A stretch of DNA of 54,165 nucleotides from contig JAHLWZ010000206.1 in NCBI GenBank assembly GCA_020536535.1, positions 26,103-80,267 of the forward strand, in the 5' to 3' direction. Below the pieces are notes generated by a model, which was not told the DNA's origin, ran no database searches, and worked only from the letters and a program-made list of their open reading frames with translations. Numbering within the stretch: the stretch's first letter is position 1; each line of letters begins with the position of its first letter. Below, piece after piece: positions 11,067 to 23,381 of this stretch. The stretch comes from Pelomyxa schiedti. Lineage: Eukaryota; Evosea; Pelobiontida; Pelomyxidae. A program made the translations under genes and the position numbers.

Positions 11067-12140
11067 ATGGCAGATTCAGCGCCTCCGCCCTCCGAACCGA
11101 CTGCCACTGTAGCTCCTCCGAGTCCCTCTATTCCTGCACCCACCTCAGCATCCGTCGCCACTACGATGCCTCCATTGTGGGAGCACCCCCACGGCGGCGC
11201 CGGCGTCATCCAAGCCACGATGAACAGCGGGTGCATGGTGCTGAAGCCTCGCGCCTCGTGCGGGACGCTGCTCGAGGGCGACCCCGCCGCCGTGGCCGCG
11301 TTCATGCGCGACGCCGTGGGGCACATGGAGTCGGCGCTGGGCATTCTGGACTTCCACTTCAATTTCCACGACGCCGAGCCGGGGAGTCACAATCAGAATT
11401 GGAACCGTGGTCGGGCTCGGAACACTGCGAATGTGGATCATGAGCCTCAAAGCCCCAATGTCGGCAACCAGACTGGCAATTATGGGCAGAATCGGAGGAA
11501 CCCTGGCCAGAACTGTGTGTATGTGTGCCAGAATCAGAGCCAGGCACAAATAGAAGTCAAAGTGTATCACGGTTCACCACATGATAAGAGTGAAATTCCG
11601 GAGTATCCTGTGTGCATATCATGCGACCTGGACAACGCTATCTCGCGGTCAACTTTCATTGGGGAGACTGAACACCACAGAATGTGGCTGGATGCTCAGG
11701 GGAGGGACAAGCTCATCGTGACACCCAAGAAACACTACCTCTCCCTCTCAGATTTCTCAGACGCGGAGCTACTGGACTTTGTTTTAGCTATACGGCGATT
11801 GTGCCTCGATTGCCGGGTTCATAAGGTTTTCTCTGTCATTGTAAATCACGGGCAGTACAAGAACCACGCCCACATCCACGCGAAAATCAATTTCGAAGCT
11901 TGCAACCCTCCTGAGAACATTGCAGCCAAAATGCGTGAAGTGGCTCTTTTTCCCAAAGAACTTTTGGCACAATATGTACCTGTTGAACCAGATAAAGCAA
12001 AAAACCTCCGAGGAGGCCACGGATACCGCGGAACTCGCGGAACTGGGTCCAGAGGAAGAGCCTATCCCTATTCATCAACCCGCAATCAACAAGCACAAGT
12101 ATCACAAACAACAACCCGCACAAGAGGGAACAAATGGTAG
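11067..12140 (+). CDS. HIT-like (histidine triad) domain protein
   Basis: Intronless 357-codon frame starting MADSAPPPSEP. An in-frame ATG at 11028 would add 13 residues. The N-terminus is Pro/Ala/Ser-rich, followed by a globular segment (residues about 40-110), a Gln/Asn/Gly/Arg-rich linker and then the HIT-like core. The core reads CISCDLDNAISRS, VTPKKHYLSLSDFSDAEL and VIVNHGQYKNHAHIHAKI. The last contains the H-x-H-x-H triad of HIT nucleotide hydrolases and transferases, and the spacing is canonical. The C-terminus is an RGG/RGTRG-type basic tail (GGHGYRGTRGTGSRGR), which suggests RNA binding or arginine methylation. The exact HIT branch (Hint, Fhit, aprataxin-like or CwfJ-like) cannot be fixed by eye. 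The 5' half is markedly GC-richer than the 3' half. Confidence 0.75.
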   Translation: MADSAPPPSEPTATVAPPSPSIPAPTSASVATTMPPLWEHPHGGAGVIQATMNSGCMVLKPRASCGTLLEGDPAAVAAFMRDAVGHMESALGILDFHFNFHDAEPGSHNQNWNRGRARNTANVDHEPQSPNVGNQTGNYGQNRRNPGQNCVYVCQNQSQAQIEVKVYHGSPHDKSEIPEYPVCISCDLDNAISRSTFIGETEHHRMWLDAQGRDKLIVTPKKHYLSLSDFSDAELLDFVLAIRRLCLDCRVHKVFSVIVNHGQYKNHAHIHAKINFEACNPPENIAAKMREVALFPKELLAQYVPVEPDKAKNLRGGHGYRGTRGTGSRGRAYPYSSTRNQQAQVSQTTTRTRGNKW

Positions 12141-12241
12141 TAATATTATTTGTTGATCCCTGCCTCCAAATGACATCGAAAAAAAATTCAAAAAATGAAA
12201 ATACTTTGCAGAAATTACATAGTTGTGGTGGTTATTTGGTA

Positions 12242-15200
12242 TTATAGCTTTCCTTTGATTGTATTGAAAAGGGAACGTCTGCTGCCTGTGTCCCTTATTT
12301 CCTTGAGAAGTTGATGCGAGGCTCCGTGCAGAGTAGCATCAGTCCTTGGTTCACGAACAAGGGAAAGGTCATAGAGATTCCTCTCTGGGAGTGACGGAAG
12401 CTCTAGAAGGAATGTGTGTAGTGGTTCTACCACATGGAACCGGTACGGCAGGTTCTGTTGTTGTAGAATTGCTTTGATGGCATTGTATACTAGGCCTATT
12501 TCGTTTTAGCCAAGTAAAATTAGTTATTGGGTTGCTTATTAACCAAACCTCTTTTGTAAAAGTTGATGACACCATCTTTTATGTTCTTATTTCCTTCATC
12601 AATGTAAACCAGGTCTGTAAGAAACACTCCACTAAAGGAAGAAATTAAACTGGTCACCAGTCACACAGAAGGAATACAAACATATATGGAATGGAAGGAT
12701 CACTGGCGAATTTTCCTGCCATGGCAGCTCGTAGAGATTTGAACGAGCCACTAGGATTCATGAGGTCGTTGAGAGCTTGCCATGATTGTTGTAACTTGGG
12801 ATTGATGAATTGGATGTGATGCTTCAGTCTCAAAATGGGTGAAAGATTCATTCCAACAAGAACTGCCATGAGCGTGCTAAAGTTATTGAGCTTGCATAGT
12901 ATCTGTGTGAGTATTAGAAAAGTACAATAAACCTTATCTGTAAGGGACATACAGATGCAATATCAATAAATTTGCTAAAAACTGCAGCTCGCTCTTGTTC
13001 CGTATGGAAACTGATTATTGTATGTGCGACCCAACAAGCAAGTTCATTTGCTCGAGAAAGCATTTTTCTGATATTAGGAGCCCGATAATAAAGTGCCGGG
13101 GTTTGCCAAGCCTGATCTAAAAGTTCCCGAGCCTTGTTTGGGAGATGCAATTGGTGAGTTCATTTGGGGTGAGAACGGACACACCTCAATTGCCTGGAAA
13201 ATACCATATTCAATGTTGGTAAGTTGCTGGGCGATATCCTCATTCTTTGCTTCCATGAAGAAGGTAAGAGGACAAACACGTGCTGCAGGAAGCTATATGT
13301 GGTAGATAAATATGAGATAAAAAGACACAAAAGAGGCACCATGATGTCAATCAAAGGCACAAGTAATGATTTAGTGCGACTGATCTTCATACTTGATTGG
13401 CGTTGTAACTCAGCCTGTAGTTGTTCTGCTGCAAAAGTTTCACCATCATTGTGTATCCTTTGGGTCAGAGAAGTAATTCTGGGTCAAAGAAGAGTGGTGA
13501 GGTTTTCTCACAACAAATAAGTCATACTCAGTAATAAGTGCCTCATCAAATTCGTCATACTGGTGTTCAATCCAGTATTTGAGGAAAATGGCAATTCGTT
13601 GCCGAATGACAGCAGGGCTCACAGGGAAATCTTTCGGGACTTCATATCTGCACTCGGCGTGAAATTTTTTATTTCATTTGGAAGCCTACCGTTGAAGAAG
13701 CTTGTCAAATAATTTTCTTGGAGTTGCAAAGGTGCAAAGTGTTGTTATGAACGTTTCAGTATAGTCGTGATCTTATTGCGTCATAAGACGTATAAAATCG
13801 GCCAAGCAGAACAAACCTCGGAATTCGGTTGAAGTAGCATATTCAACAAGCTTGTTGAAGGTGGCTGTAGTGATTTCTGCGGCTGAGGTAGGAATTGGGG
13901 GGGGAACTGCAGGCTTCTGGGTCCAAACCTCTGTCCACAGATTGACATCAGTGTCAGCCTCTACACTTGAAGTCGATTCTGGTTATTCACATGAGTGAGA
14001 ACAGTCTTCCCCTTTTTTTTTTGACACCTGTTCTTTTGGCAATCAATTTTACTTCCTTTGCTGTAACAATACAATTCAGTAGGTTGTCCAGCATTTTAAC
14101 GAGGGTGTTTGTGTGTGCTGATAACTGCAAAACAATTGCTGCTGTTCCTTGGCGATGAGCAAGGGATGCAATAGCTGACAACATGTGACAAAGAATTGAC
14201 CTGTACAGATTTATTTGGTCCGAATGGCGTCATGGATTCCCTTACCTTATTCCTTGTGATACAGTGTTGCATGTCTTTTCTAGAAGTGTCACAACCAAGC
14301 ACCTTGAAACTGGAACAGCTGATGCAGAAAGAAGTTGCTCATCTGCTCGTCCTTTGAGAGAAGATGTACGAACCATTTCAGTAAGCTCTTTGATAACCTG
14401 CAGGCACTGAGGAAAACTTGCCCACAAACCAAAAAAAAGAAACTTTTAGAATCCCCGGTACTCCAGTATCAGGAGGAGCTGCCTTGGACTCCGTAATATC
14501 TTTTTCAGCTTTTTCAGAGCACACAACCAGCAGTTGGTGCAAATTTCCTGTACACTTGGAAACTTGCCCTTCAATTTGTGTATAAATGGGCTCTCCTGTA
14601 GTAACAGATGAAGCCGCTGACATAATGATAGAGAGAACAGAGTCGGCAAATGTCGCTGCACTTCATTAGAAGGTTATAAATTGTAAAGGAACAACCGGAT
14701 ATCTCAACAATTTTTTCCATAGCGGCCTCAGTTTCTGCAGCTGCTCTTTTTTCTGCTGCAGTTGACGGGGCTGAGAGAGATAAGTAAAACGATAACCAGG
14801 GTATGTATATACCACGACGTTGAAAGTTTTTTCCTTGCTCTCTTTTTCCCATTTTTCCTCTGGGAAAAGTTATAACCCATAAAATAAAAAGAAGATAAAT
14901 CAAGCACAGGGAGAAAATAGTACCTTATACAAAATTTTTGGTAGTTACTCACTGCGGCTGATATATCTAATGGGCTAGAAATATGTTAGATTGTATATTC
15001 CCCAAGCACTGGCTCAAAAACCGCTACATACATCAGGGTAATTTCTGTTGATGGAGATGGTGACGGCTTAGGTGAGGGGGAGGTGGTCAAGTCTCCCATT
15101 GTACAAATGGTTTGCTGAATATCTTCGCGGCTGAATGCCCTATTTCTTGGGCTTACACCACGTGAATCATCCCCTCTGGTACAGATGTTGGCATTGATAT

Positions 15201-18077
15201 TAATAGAATTAATAGAAAGTGATAGGGAAACAAGAGGCCTTACTTGTGGGATCGACCTCGTGACTGTGTATCATTAAGAAAAGGTAAGTTAAAAGAAGGG
15301 ACAAACCGAAACATCATCAACAGCCGAAAAAATGATATTGATTAAGTCGGCAGTTAAAGTGTCATCTGCAACAATCTTGTTTCCTTCCACATGTGTTTGG
15401 GCAACCTCGATAATCTGGTTTTGAAATTCGTTTAATTGAAAATGAGGATTTGATGGCCATATACTTTAGTGGCAAACTTGCTGGCTGCTTCGTTTTGGGA
15501 CGTTATCTAAGGCAACTTAGATAATTGTTCATTGTGAAATACTTAGGAATTACAATGGTCATATTAGATGAATGCTTTCTGTGCGTCTGCGTCATGGTTA
15601 AAGCGAAGTAAAGGTATTGATAATTACAGTATGTCTGTGCTTGTGGATATCAGATTTTTCTGGTTTGGCCTAGAATGTTCAAGAAGTTAGGTTTTTTTTC
15701 CCCTAAGCTCAGATACCAGATCGGTTTTTTTCGTGTCTTCCTTAGTGGGGATTGTCTTGAGTGTCTCAGTGGGTCCAGAAATGGGTGGAATTGGTGGGGA
15801 ATCACAAGGAACTTTTGGTACATCCACAGCAGAAGGTTTTGGTGGCTCGGTTGTAGGATGAAGTTTTGCATCCTCAATCTGAGCTTTTGCTTGCTCGATG
15901 CGCTGCCATTCTGCTGCTATTGCATCTCTATCAATGAAATCTATAAATAGGCCAGAGAACAATCTGGAAAGAACCTGTCCTGCTGAGCTTGCAATCTTGC
16001 AAGTGCAATTTCTTTTTTCTCTTGTTTGAGTTGCTTCTCTTGTTGTTCCAGCTGTTGTAGGCTAGATTCAATTTCCTTTTTTTGCTGCTCCAACTTGAGT
16101 TTCAACTCCGAATCTTCCTGGTTAAGAACTGGTTCTGTAATTTTCTCGGCACTGTGTAAGGTTGTTTCTGAAGACAATGCTTCCTGTGAAGTCTGTCTTA
16201 CAGGAGTAGCAGATGGAGGGGCGTCAGAGTCCTGAGAATTTCTTCTCGCGGGAGTAACAGCCAAATTGGCGTTGAAATCCTGTGAATTGCGGCGTGTCGG
16301 AGTAGCAGCTGGGCTCGCAGTGAATTCCTGGGAGTTGCGTCGTATGGGAGTTCCAACCTGGATTTCAATAAGCCAAAAATAAAAAAGGAAAAAGGAAAAA
16401 CAATACATTTTCTGGGAGTGTTGATGGAGTTCCTTCTGGCTTTGGAGGTATGGATATTGTTGTTGTTGGAACTGGTGTAGTGTCAACTGTTGTTGAGCTT
16501 TCTGATTCAGCTTCTCTTTTTTTTTTTTTTTTCCCCTGAGTCATTGAAGAGGAGGGAAATATTCTTACGATTGAGCAGCCTTAATTGCTTCCTTGACAAC
16601 ATCAGTCAGCTTTGCAATTCCAGCTCGAAGCTGATCAGTGTAAAGCATATTTCCTTGGTTCTAGTGACAATTAACTACTTTATGTTTCCCAGGAATGTAT
16701 TACTTGACATAACATTTTAGCCGAAGTCAAAATTTCAACTCCAATAGTTTTAGTCCTATGTTGCTTATGTTAGCTGCAGTATTGGTAGGACAGAATACAT
16801 ACTGTAGAACATAGCATGTTGTAGCTGGTGAGAAGCTCAAAACTTTTATAAATTCAGCTGCAGCGGCTGAAAATAGTCTTCTCTGATCGTCACAGGATAT
16901 TGACATCATGTCACTTGATGAAGTTGTTGAAGCAAGGAGTTGAGTTACACATGTCAACATCCCCCGAGCACTTTGTGTGAGTCTCTGATCAAGGGAAACC
17001 TGTGCAGAATGGGAGCATATTAAAGATTCAAATAATAATAAACCTCACTTGCTCGGAGTGAAGGAGGAGCAGGAGATAGTGAGCGGAGGTTCCGTGTTAA
17101 TGGTGGGGGAGGTGATAGCTGTCGAGAAAAAGAATCTGCAGAGTTAAAGGAAAGAGGTCTTGTTGGAGTATCAGGTGGATGCTCACTACTTACTGTTAGC
17201 TTTGGAGGTGGTGGAGGTGGAGGGGGTGGCGGTGGGGGAGGAGGTGGCGGGGGAGGCGGAGGTTGTTGGGTGGATTCTGAAATTGGAGGGAGGGGAGGGG
17301 TTGGAGCTGGATTCGAAGGTAGTGCAAGTGGTGAACTTGGTGGTATTAATTGGGTTTGTGATAGTGATAGGTCCAAATGTTGTAGAACTCGTTTTAGAGA
17401 ATCCGTCACACAGGCAAATGAAGTTGACAGTTTGGTGATAGTTTCAGGAGAAAAGTCGCTCTTAATCACCACCTTTTTTCCCACAAAAAAGGAAGATAAA
17501 CGTGATTGCTCGAACTTCTGAGAGCCAGTGAAATACCTTTGCTTGGGAGAGCATTTGGACCAGGGCCTCTCTTGAGTTTTCACAAGCCTCAATAACACTT
17601 TAGGGGAAGACATAAAGGAGTCATTAAGTGAGGAATCTAAGGGAAAATCATGCCTCGCGGATCCCATTTCTCGAGCTGCGTGCGCCATGCCATTGAGCTC
17701 AGTAAGTACATAACGCGCAGTCGTCATAACATTCTCCTCAGTAATTTGTGGTTTTTGATTCTAGAAATTTCCATAGAACAACAACAACAATGCCAACAGC
17801 CAACAACAACACCAACAAAGGTGAGCAAGGAAAAACCACCAGTAAAGGTAACAAACAGAAGCAGAAGCAGTGATGTCATTCTTGAGGTCAATAGCCGCCT
17901 GCACAATAGAACGTGCTGATTGTTTGATCCCTGCAAGTAGAACACGAGAGTTGGTTTGGTGGACATTTACATTGTTACCAAAATGAAACGGTACGAAAAA
18001 CAAATTGCTGTGTTCACTTGTGAGGTGGTTTTGGTGTGGCTCTCTGGTAATTAGATACCTGGTGCAAGGTCCGTCAT
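12242..18077 (-). CDS. Ras guanine nucleotide exchange factor with long helical N-terminus
   Basis: Should activate Ras/Rap-type GTPases. The start is a short exon at 18077 (MTDLAPG). It splices to a helical segment (IKQSARSIVQAAIDLKND) and continues through NQKPQITEENVMTTARYV. Then come a poly-Pro run (about 17218-17262), more helix-forming exons, and four TP-x-R(R/Q)-(N/T)SQ repeats (about 16160-16365). A Gln/Glu/Lys coiled coil follows at about 15990-16130, then further helical exons down to about 14000. RasGEF_N is recognisable at about 13700-13930 (AEITTATFNKLVEYATSTEF). The catalytic Cdc25 domain runs about 13200-12242: LACWVAHTIISF, NNFSTLMAVLVGMN, FLTDLVYIDEGNKN and ending NTIKGKL. 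The repeated helical exons resemble talin/vinculin-type bundles, but that link is inference. Several middle exon edges are unresolved. The ZIP stop lies about 135 bp upstream. Confidence 0.8.
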
Positions 18078-18211
18078 CAAAAAAACGTTTCGTTTTTTTG
18101 TACTGTTTTTTTTGGGTTGCTTTTTCTCTGCATGTGGTGAACTTCGATCGGGGGTGTAGGTACCGTAACAAACGGGTGTGTTTTTGGGGATGAGAGGTGA
18201 AGGGGAGTAGT

Positions 18212-19457
18212 TCATGCGGCGATGGAGACACAAGCTATAGCGGTGAGGGAGACCACGAAGCCTAGGACCTTGACCCACTTGTCACGGCCGCTCTGTAGTG
18301 ATTCCGGTAGGAGTTCGAAGGCAGTGAAAACAAACTGGTTGTGCGGCGTTGGGGAAATGTTATTTGTGGAAGGGAGAGAGGGTGTACAGTTAGAGCTATG
18401 GTGGGCATACTCAACGTACTGTTCCGGAAGCTATTCCAAGACATGTGCCTTCTACAAGGTCTTGAATATCGTTTGATTTAGTTGCCTTACTCTTGTTAGA
18501 ATGAGTGGAATCACAAAGCCTTACCAATGCCTTTAGAAGTATTACTCCTACCATAACCCCTAGTGGTGTAACACAGGAATATAGGACAACAAAACTCAGT
18601 GCGAGTGCTTTAGAGAGTCCTAATTTAAGATACCATCCACATAATCCACTCGTTTCTGCCCACTCGTGGGCAATAATGGCGATCAGTATTGATATAACAT
18701 CTGTCAGAGAGGAGCACAATCCGAGAGCAAGGCCCGAGGAAAAACTGTGCACAGAGAGCGCTGCTGTTGTTGCCAATGCTTTGGCGACGTGGGCCCAGTG
18801 CCTGCCATGTGAAGGATGAGCAGGGACATTTTCAACTATAAAATCATGCCCGTCATCACTATTGCCTTTGAATTAGAGGTGTTATCATAGTTTAATTTTA
18901 ATGAGTATCAACTTTGTATCTTCCGGCTTGCCACTAAGCGTAGTCATTAGGTGGCAGTGCGAATCCGACACATGGGAGTCTGCAGTACTAGCACTGTCTG
19001 TATGGACATGTGTATGACTATGGCCATGACCTCCTGAAGTGCCATGTTCGTGAGGAGCCAGTTGGTCAAATACAAGCACCATTGAAAAACCAAGGGTGCA
19101 CAAAAACGGAGACATCGGGAAGCCATGAAAATCAAAGTTCACCAGTAACCTCCCTAATAGTGTGGGGTGATGCTCTTTACTGAGAAGGAAAACCTGAATC
19201 AGCGAGCATGTGGCACAAACCGACGCTAAGGAAAACGCCAGCCGAAACAGCTAATAGTATTTCAAAAAACCTGTGCTGTCCCTAAGAATTTGTGTTCATT
19301 TGGTCAAAGCACGAAGCACGAACAAGTACCGCCTTTAAAGATGCTGGGGCCTTACATGCAGGAAAAACGGTATGAGTGCACCAACAACGGATTCAATAGG
19401 AACAATAAATAGACAAGCCAGTTTGAGCACCGCCACTGTCCATTGTTCCCCTCCCAT
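18212..19457 (-). CDS. ZIP family (SLC39) zinc/iron transporter
   Basis: Membrane metal importer. The start is ATG at 19457 (MGGEQWTVAVLKLACLFIVP) with the first membrane span. After an intron comes span 2 (FFEILLAVSAGVFLSVGLCHMLADSG), then span 3 and a His-rich cytosolic loop (HEHGTSGGHGHSHTHVHTD), typical of ZIP metal-sensing loops. The next exons carry the paired ZIP signatures: TTAALSVHSFSSGLALGLCSS in the fourth span and IIAHEWAE in the fifth, which form the binuclear metal site. The C-terminus (FELLPESL, then a final span) ends at 18212. Order and spacing match full-length ZIP proteins. Substrate specificity cannot be read from sequence alone. Confidence 0.88.
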
Positions 19458-19661
19458 ATTCGCCTTCGTTACGTGATCTACGTCCTACCACACCCAGATC
19501 TACGTTTCGTACTCGATCTATTATTTTTTAATAAACGTTTGCAGTAGATTTCATTCTTTTTTTTCCCTCGTCGCTGGGTGGCAGTGCTCCCCGGCTACTG
19601 TGTTGTCACTTTTTTTCGTTGGAGACCACACCATTTTGTATAATAAATACGACCACGTCCG
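19458..19661. promoter_or_regulatory. Divergent promoter region
   Basis: About 200 bp lie between the start codons of the ZIP transporter (-) and the FIRRM-like gene (+). The stretch is AT-rich with a T run at about 19556-19564. No coding exon is seen. Confidence 0.4.
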
Positions 19662-22600
19662 ATGAGTCAGCATAGTCAGCCATGTGAGAGCAGTGGATCT
19701 GATGTGGCGCCTGCACCGGGGCTCGACCGTGATTGTATAAAAAACGTAATAGACCGAGTGAGGACAACACCGAGAGACTTTGATTTGCCGCAATTCATGG
19801 ATGCTGCCACTTATGTGGAGGTAGGGTTTGTCAGTCTCTTTCATTGGGAATCTTAATCTCTTGGAGGAGTGGATTCCCAAGGTTACAGACGCTGAGGATG
19901 TTCTTATTTTGGTCGAATATTTTGGTGTTGTCCTGGGTGATATAGATATTCTTGCCAGTGCCAACCTCACATACTTGTCAAATTTTTGTCCAAACGCCTT
20001 TGCGCAGGTCCACTCTTGTATTCCTGCTGCAAAACATCTAACGAAAAAAATACAATACAAGGTAGTGTCAGTGTGTCAGCAAGATATTTTCCTTAATAGT
20101 ATAGAATCAGCCTCTACCACTCAGGTATAGTGTCAACTACTTCTTTTTAACTTGGACAAGATAGAAACCCTACTTGTTGAATTTTCTTGCGCATTGTTGA
20201 ATAAAATTGCCCTTGCTTGCAAATCTGCCGATCCTTGGGTACATCTAGTTGGCTGCTTGTTCAGTCCTTTTCTTTCACTTTTTCTCGGGCTGTTTCCTGT
20301 TGTTAAAGTTCATTGCCTCCTTCCGTATCACTAATTTTACTTACTATCTACAGGAAGTTGCACAGAAGTCCAAGGAGTTGGGTGCCCTACACCAAAAGCT
20401 ATCCGATTTCTTTAAGTTTGCCCTAAGATAATCTATCACTCACAAGTAATTCACTTAACAGGGGGTGTTCAAATTTGATTGATGAGTATATAGCAAACAC
20501 TTCAGCAGAAGATTTTCAACACATTCTCGAAAGTAATTTCTCTTGTGATGAAAACTTCATATTCCAATATCTAGCCAAGTTTCACAAGGTCTGTTTTCCA
20601 TATGTGAGTGTAGTGAGAACTCCTGTGAAATGATGAATATGTCATGGAAATCTTTGAAGAATATATTCCAACGGTTAGTGTCTTTCAGCTCTATTATTGG
20701 CAACTGAAGCCAAATACAGTTTTACCCCTCTGTTTATGCAGAGAGAGCACAACAGCCTTATAGAAAGGGTTTTGATATACGTGCGTAATTGCTTTGAGAC
20801 ACGTTTAGATTCTTTCGTTACCTCTATGGCTTCTAGTCAACATGTGTGGATATTGTTATCCTGATGGGTTTAACCTTCCTTTCTAGCAAGATCAGACATG
20901 TAACCAGAAATTACGCCTAGCTCGGTTCTTTTTGAGTCTTCATTTCAGTCTTCTCAAATTATTTGGTACACCAAACAACTGTTGTTCTATTTACATTTTT
21001 GCAGTAACTTGTGTTGATCCCCAACCAATTGCAGCCCACTTTCTTCGTTTACGAGGGTATCTTTCTCTCCATATCTATTTATTTCACACCTCCAAGTAAA
21101 ATGCCACCCTTCCAAGTGCCCTTGAACATGGATGTCCAAGTACAAGATGTATTCAAAAAAGCTACAGGCAATATCTCAATGGGTTTTTTGTATTGTAATC
21201 AATTTCCCCTAGACATGTTTGACTCCATTGTGGAGCTGACATTTGAATCACTCGAGCCAGATGGAAAAATGATGTTCCTAAAGTAAGGTAAATATGTGAG
21301 ATCGTCTCTAACTTGTACAAGGTTCTTCGCACCCAACTGCACAGAAGAAACAGAGGCCTCTGTGAAATTACGTGCACTTATGACCCTCCTGCCAGTAATA
21401 TCTCTTTCCATAAAGACATGTGTGGTTTATAGGCAAGATGATTTAAACCAACAAATATCAGATGACAAGTGGCACACGCATATTGGAGAACCAGTGGGTT
21501 GGATATGCCAATGTGCGATACACTTGAACTCGAACCTTTTGCTGGACCCAATCTCTTTTTGGGATTTGGTTGTATTCTTTCACAGGCTGTTTTATATTGA
21601 AATGTAGGGAAGATAAAAAACGTGGGGAAACTCAATTCACTGCAGAAAACGTTTTTGGAATTCCGCCTGTTGCGCACTCTGGAGAATGATATTACACTAT
21701 CATTTTCTTGTGTCAAATCTTGGAGTGCTTGTATATTGTACACTATTCAAGACAGTTACAAACACATCTTTCCGGGAAAGAGAACTTCGTACTATTATTA
21801 GCATGGTACTTTTTTAGATCTTTAACTCAAAAAAAAAAAAAAATCTTACATCTTCCCTAGTTGAAGTCAACAAATTCCACCCACTATTACCCAAGTCAAT
21901 ACAGCCGTCCGTTTACCAGTTTGCTTAACTTTCTTGTGCCTCTTTTGTCTGCAAATCTCAAGGTCAATATAAAATTTGTGAAGTAACATGTTATCAGAGA
22001 GTGAGCTTAATCTCAAAATCAAAAAGGAGCTTCTTTTTCGAGAACTGGTCAATTATAACCCATCTGTTGGCGTCCGGCAATTTGATAATTCTACAGTTCT
22101 GATTCTGTCTTCAGTCTCTCTTGCTGAATTATCGACAGGCAGCACTTCCATCCGCTCTGGCTTGAGTGGAATATTAAGTTGCACTTTAGCGGCAACTCGT
22201 AAACTTGCAGGCACCAGGGAAACTGACCCTGGAAAACTTGCTGTAATGGTTGGTTATTTCTGACAATTCTTTAGTTAACTGAGCTTTGCAATAGCATGCA
22301 ATGATGCAGGTTGTGTGTGGGCTCGTTCGATATCGCGATCTTCATACACAGACTTCCAGGTATTTCACCCTGTTTTTTTTTTCTTTGGTTTCTCAAATAT
22401 CTTCTCAGTTCCAAACTACGAGATGCCTCAAGTCTTGCAATGGAAGTATTGTCCAACGAAAAACTCTCTGAAACCAACCTGTTTGCAGCGTAGGTGCACT
22501 GCACTTCTCTCACATATAACCAGATTTCCATTGGCACTAGAAATTGCCACTTACTCAGTGGAGTTCTCAACCCCGGCAAATATAGAAAAAACTCTTATTG

Positions 22601-23217
22601 CAGTCTCCAGACATTTGAACAAGCTTCCACTTGTCACTAGAAATTCTGCAGCCCAATTTTCATCTGTGTGCACTGGGATTGCCAAGGCATCCACCGAGCA
22701 GATTTCTTCAATCAATGATTGTGTCTCTGGCCTGTTTCAATCTCTGCTTTTACAGTGTGATGCACAGCAGCACAATCAAAACTACTGGCTCAGTGCTTTT
22801 GAGGCAATGAATTGGTTCTCCAAGTATGCACTCACTGGGCCACCCACAAATATCCAGGCAGCAGTACCCAAGCACATACAGCCACTTTTTGAGCAATTCC
22901 TGCAACGCAAACCACACCCCACTACATCCTCAGTGCAGGACACATTAGCAGCACACCAAGGGCTATTGCAGAAATCACCTGGAGTTCCGCCCCCTATCCA
23001 CCTGATCTGGGCTGCTAATGATGGTACCAGTGGGCTCGAAGGCATCTCAGAATCACTCCAGGTGGCATGTGACAGCCTATGTGAGTCTGTGGAACAAGTG
23101 GGCCAGTGCACCACAATCTCACCCTCAGACAAGGCCTCCATAATGACACAGTTGAAAGCAGCAAAGCAGTACATCTCTCAATTGGAAACCCTGATGAACA
23201 AAGGCAGTAAACACTAA
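19662..23217 (+). CDS. Possible FIRRM/C1orf112 (FIGNL1-interacting) relative
   Basis: Multi-exon gene, start MSQHSQPCESSG at 19662, stop at 23217. It encodes a long alpha-helical, HEAT-like protein with no enzymatic motif: EWIPKVTDAEDVLILVEYFG, CALLNKIALACKSADPWVHL, LARFFLSLHFSLLKLFG and others. The last large exon (from about 22490) is the clearest. It contains SYWLSAFEAMNWF-type text (NYWLSAFEAMNWFSKYA), then AVPKHIQPLFEQFLQRKP, and ends in a helix ISQLETLMNKGSKH. This order (Trp-hydrophobic-Glu-Ala-Phe, a VP segment, a basic linker, a final helix) resembles the C-terminus of metazoan FIRRM and plant FLIP, which partner FIGNL1 in recombination. The resemblance is by memory and weak in the middle, so the assignment is tentative. 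The alternative is an unrelated helical-repeat protein. Exon edges between 20430 and 22490 are only partly resolved. Confidence 0.4.
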
Positions 23218-23381
23218 CAGGATGCAACCCAGAACATTTTCTTTCCCCCCATCTACAAGAGTGGAATTTGGGCAACACCAAGCTGTATCCCAAAACCAGA
23301 AGACTGAAAAAACTGTTTGGCTTTTTTTTGTTGGAAAATTTTCTTTAAAACAGGAATTTATACAACAAAAGACTAAGAAAA

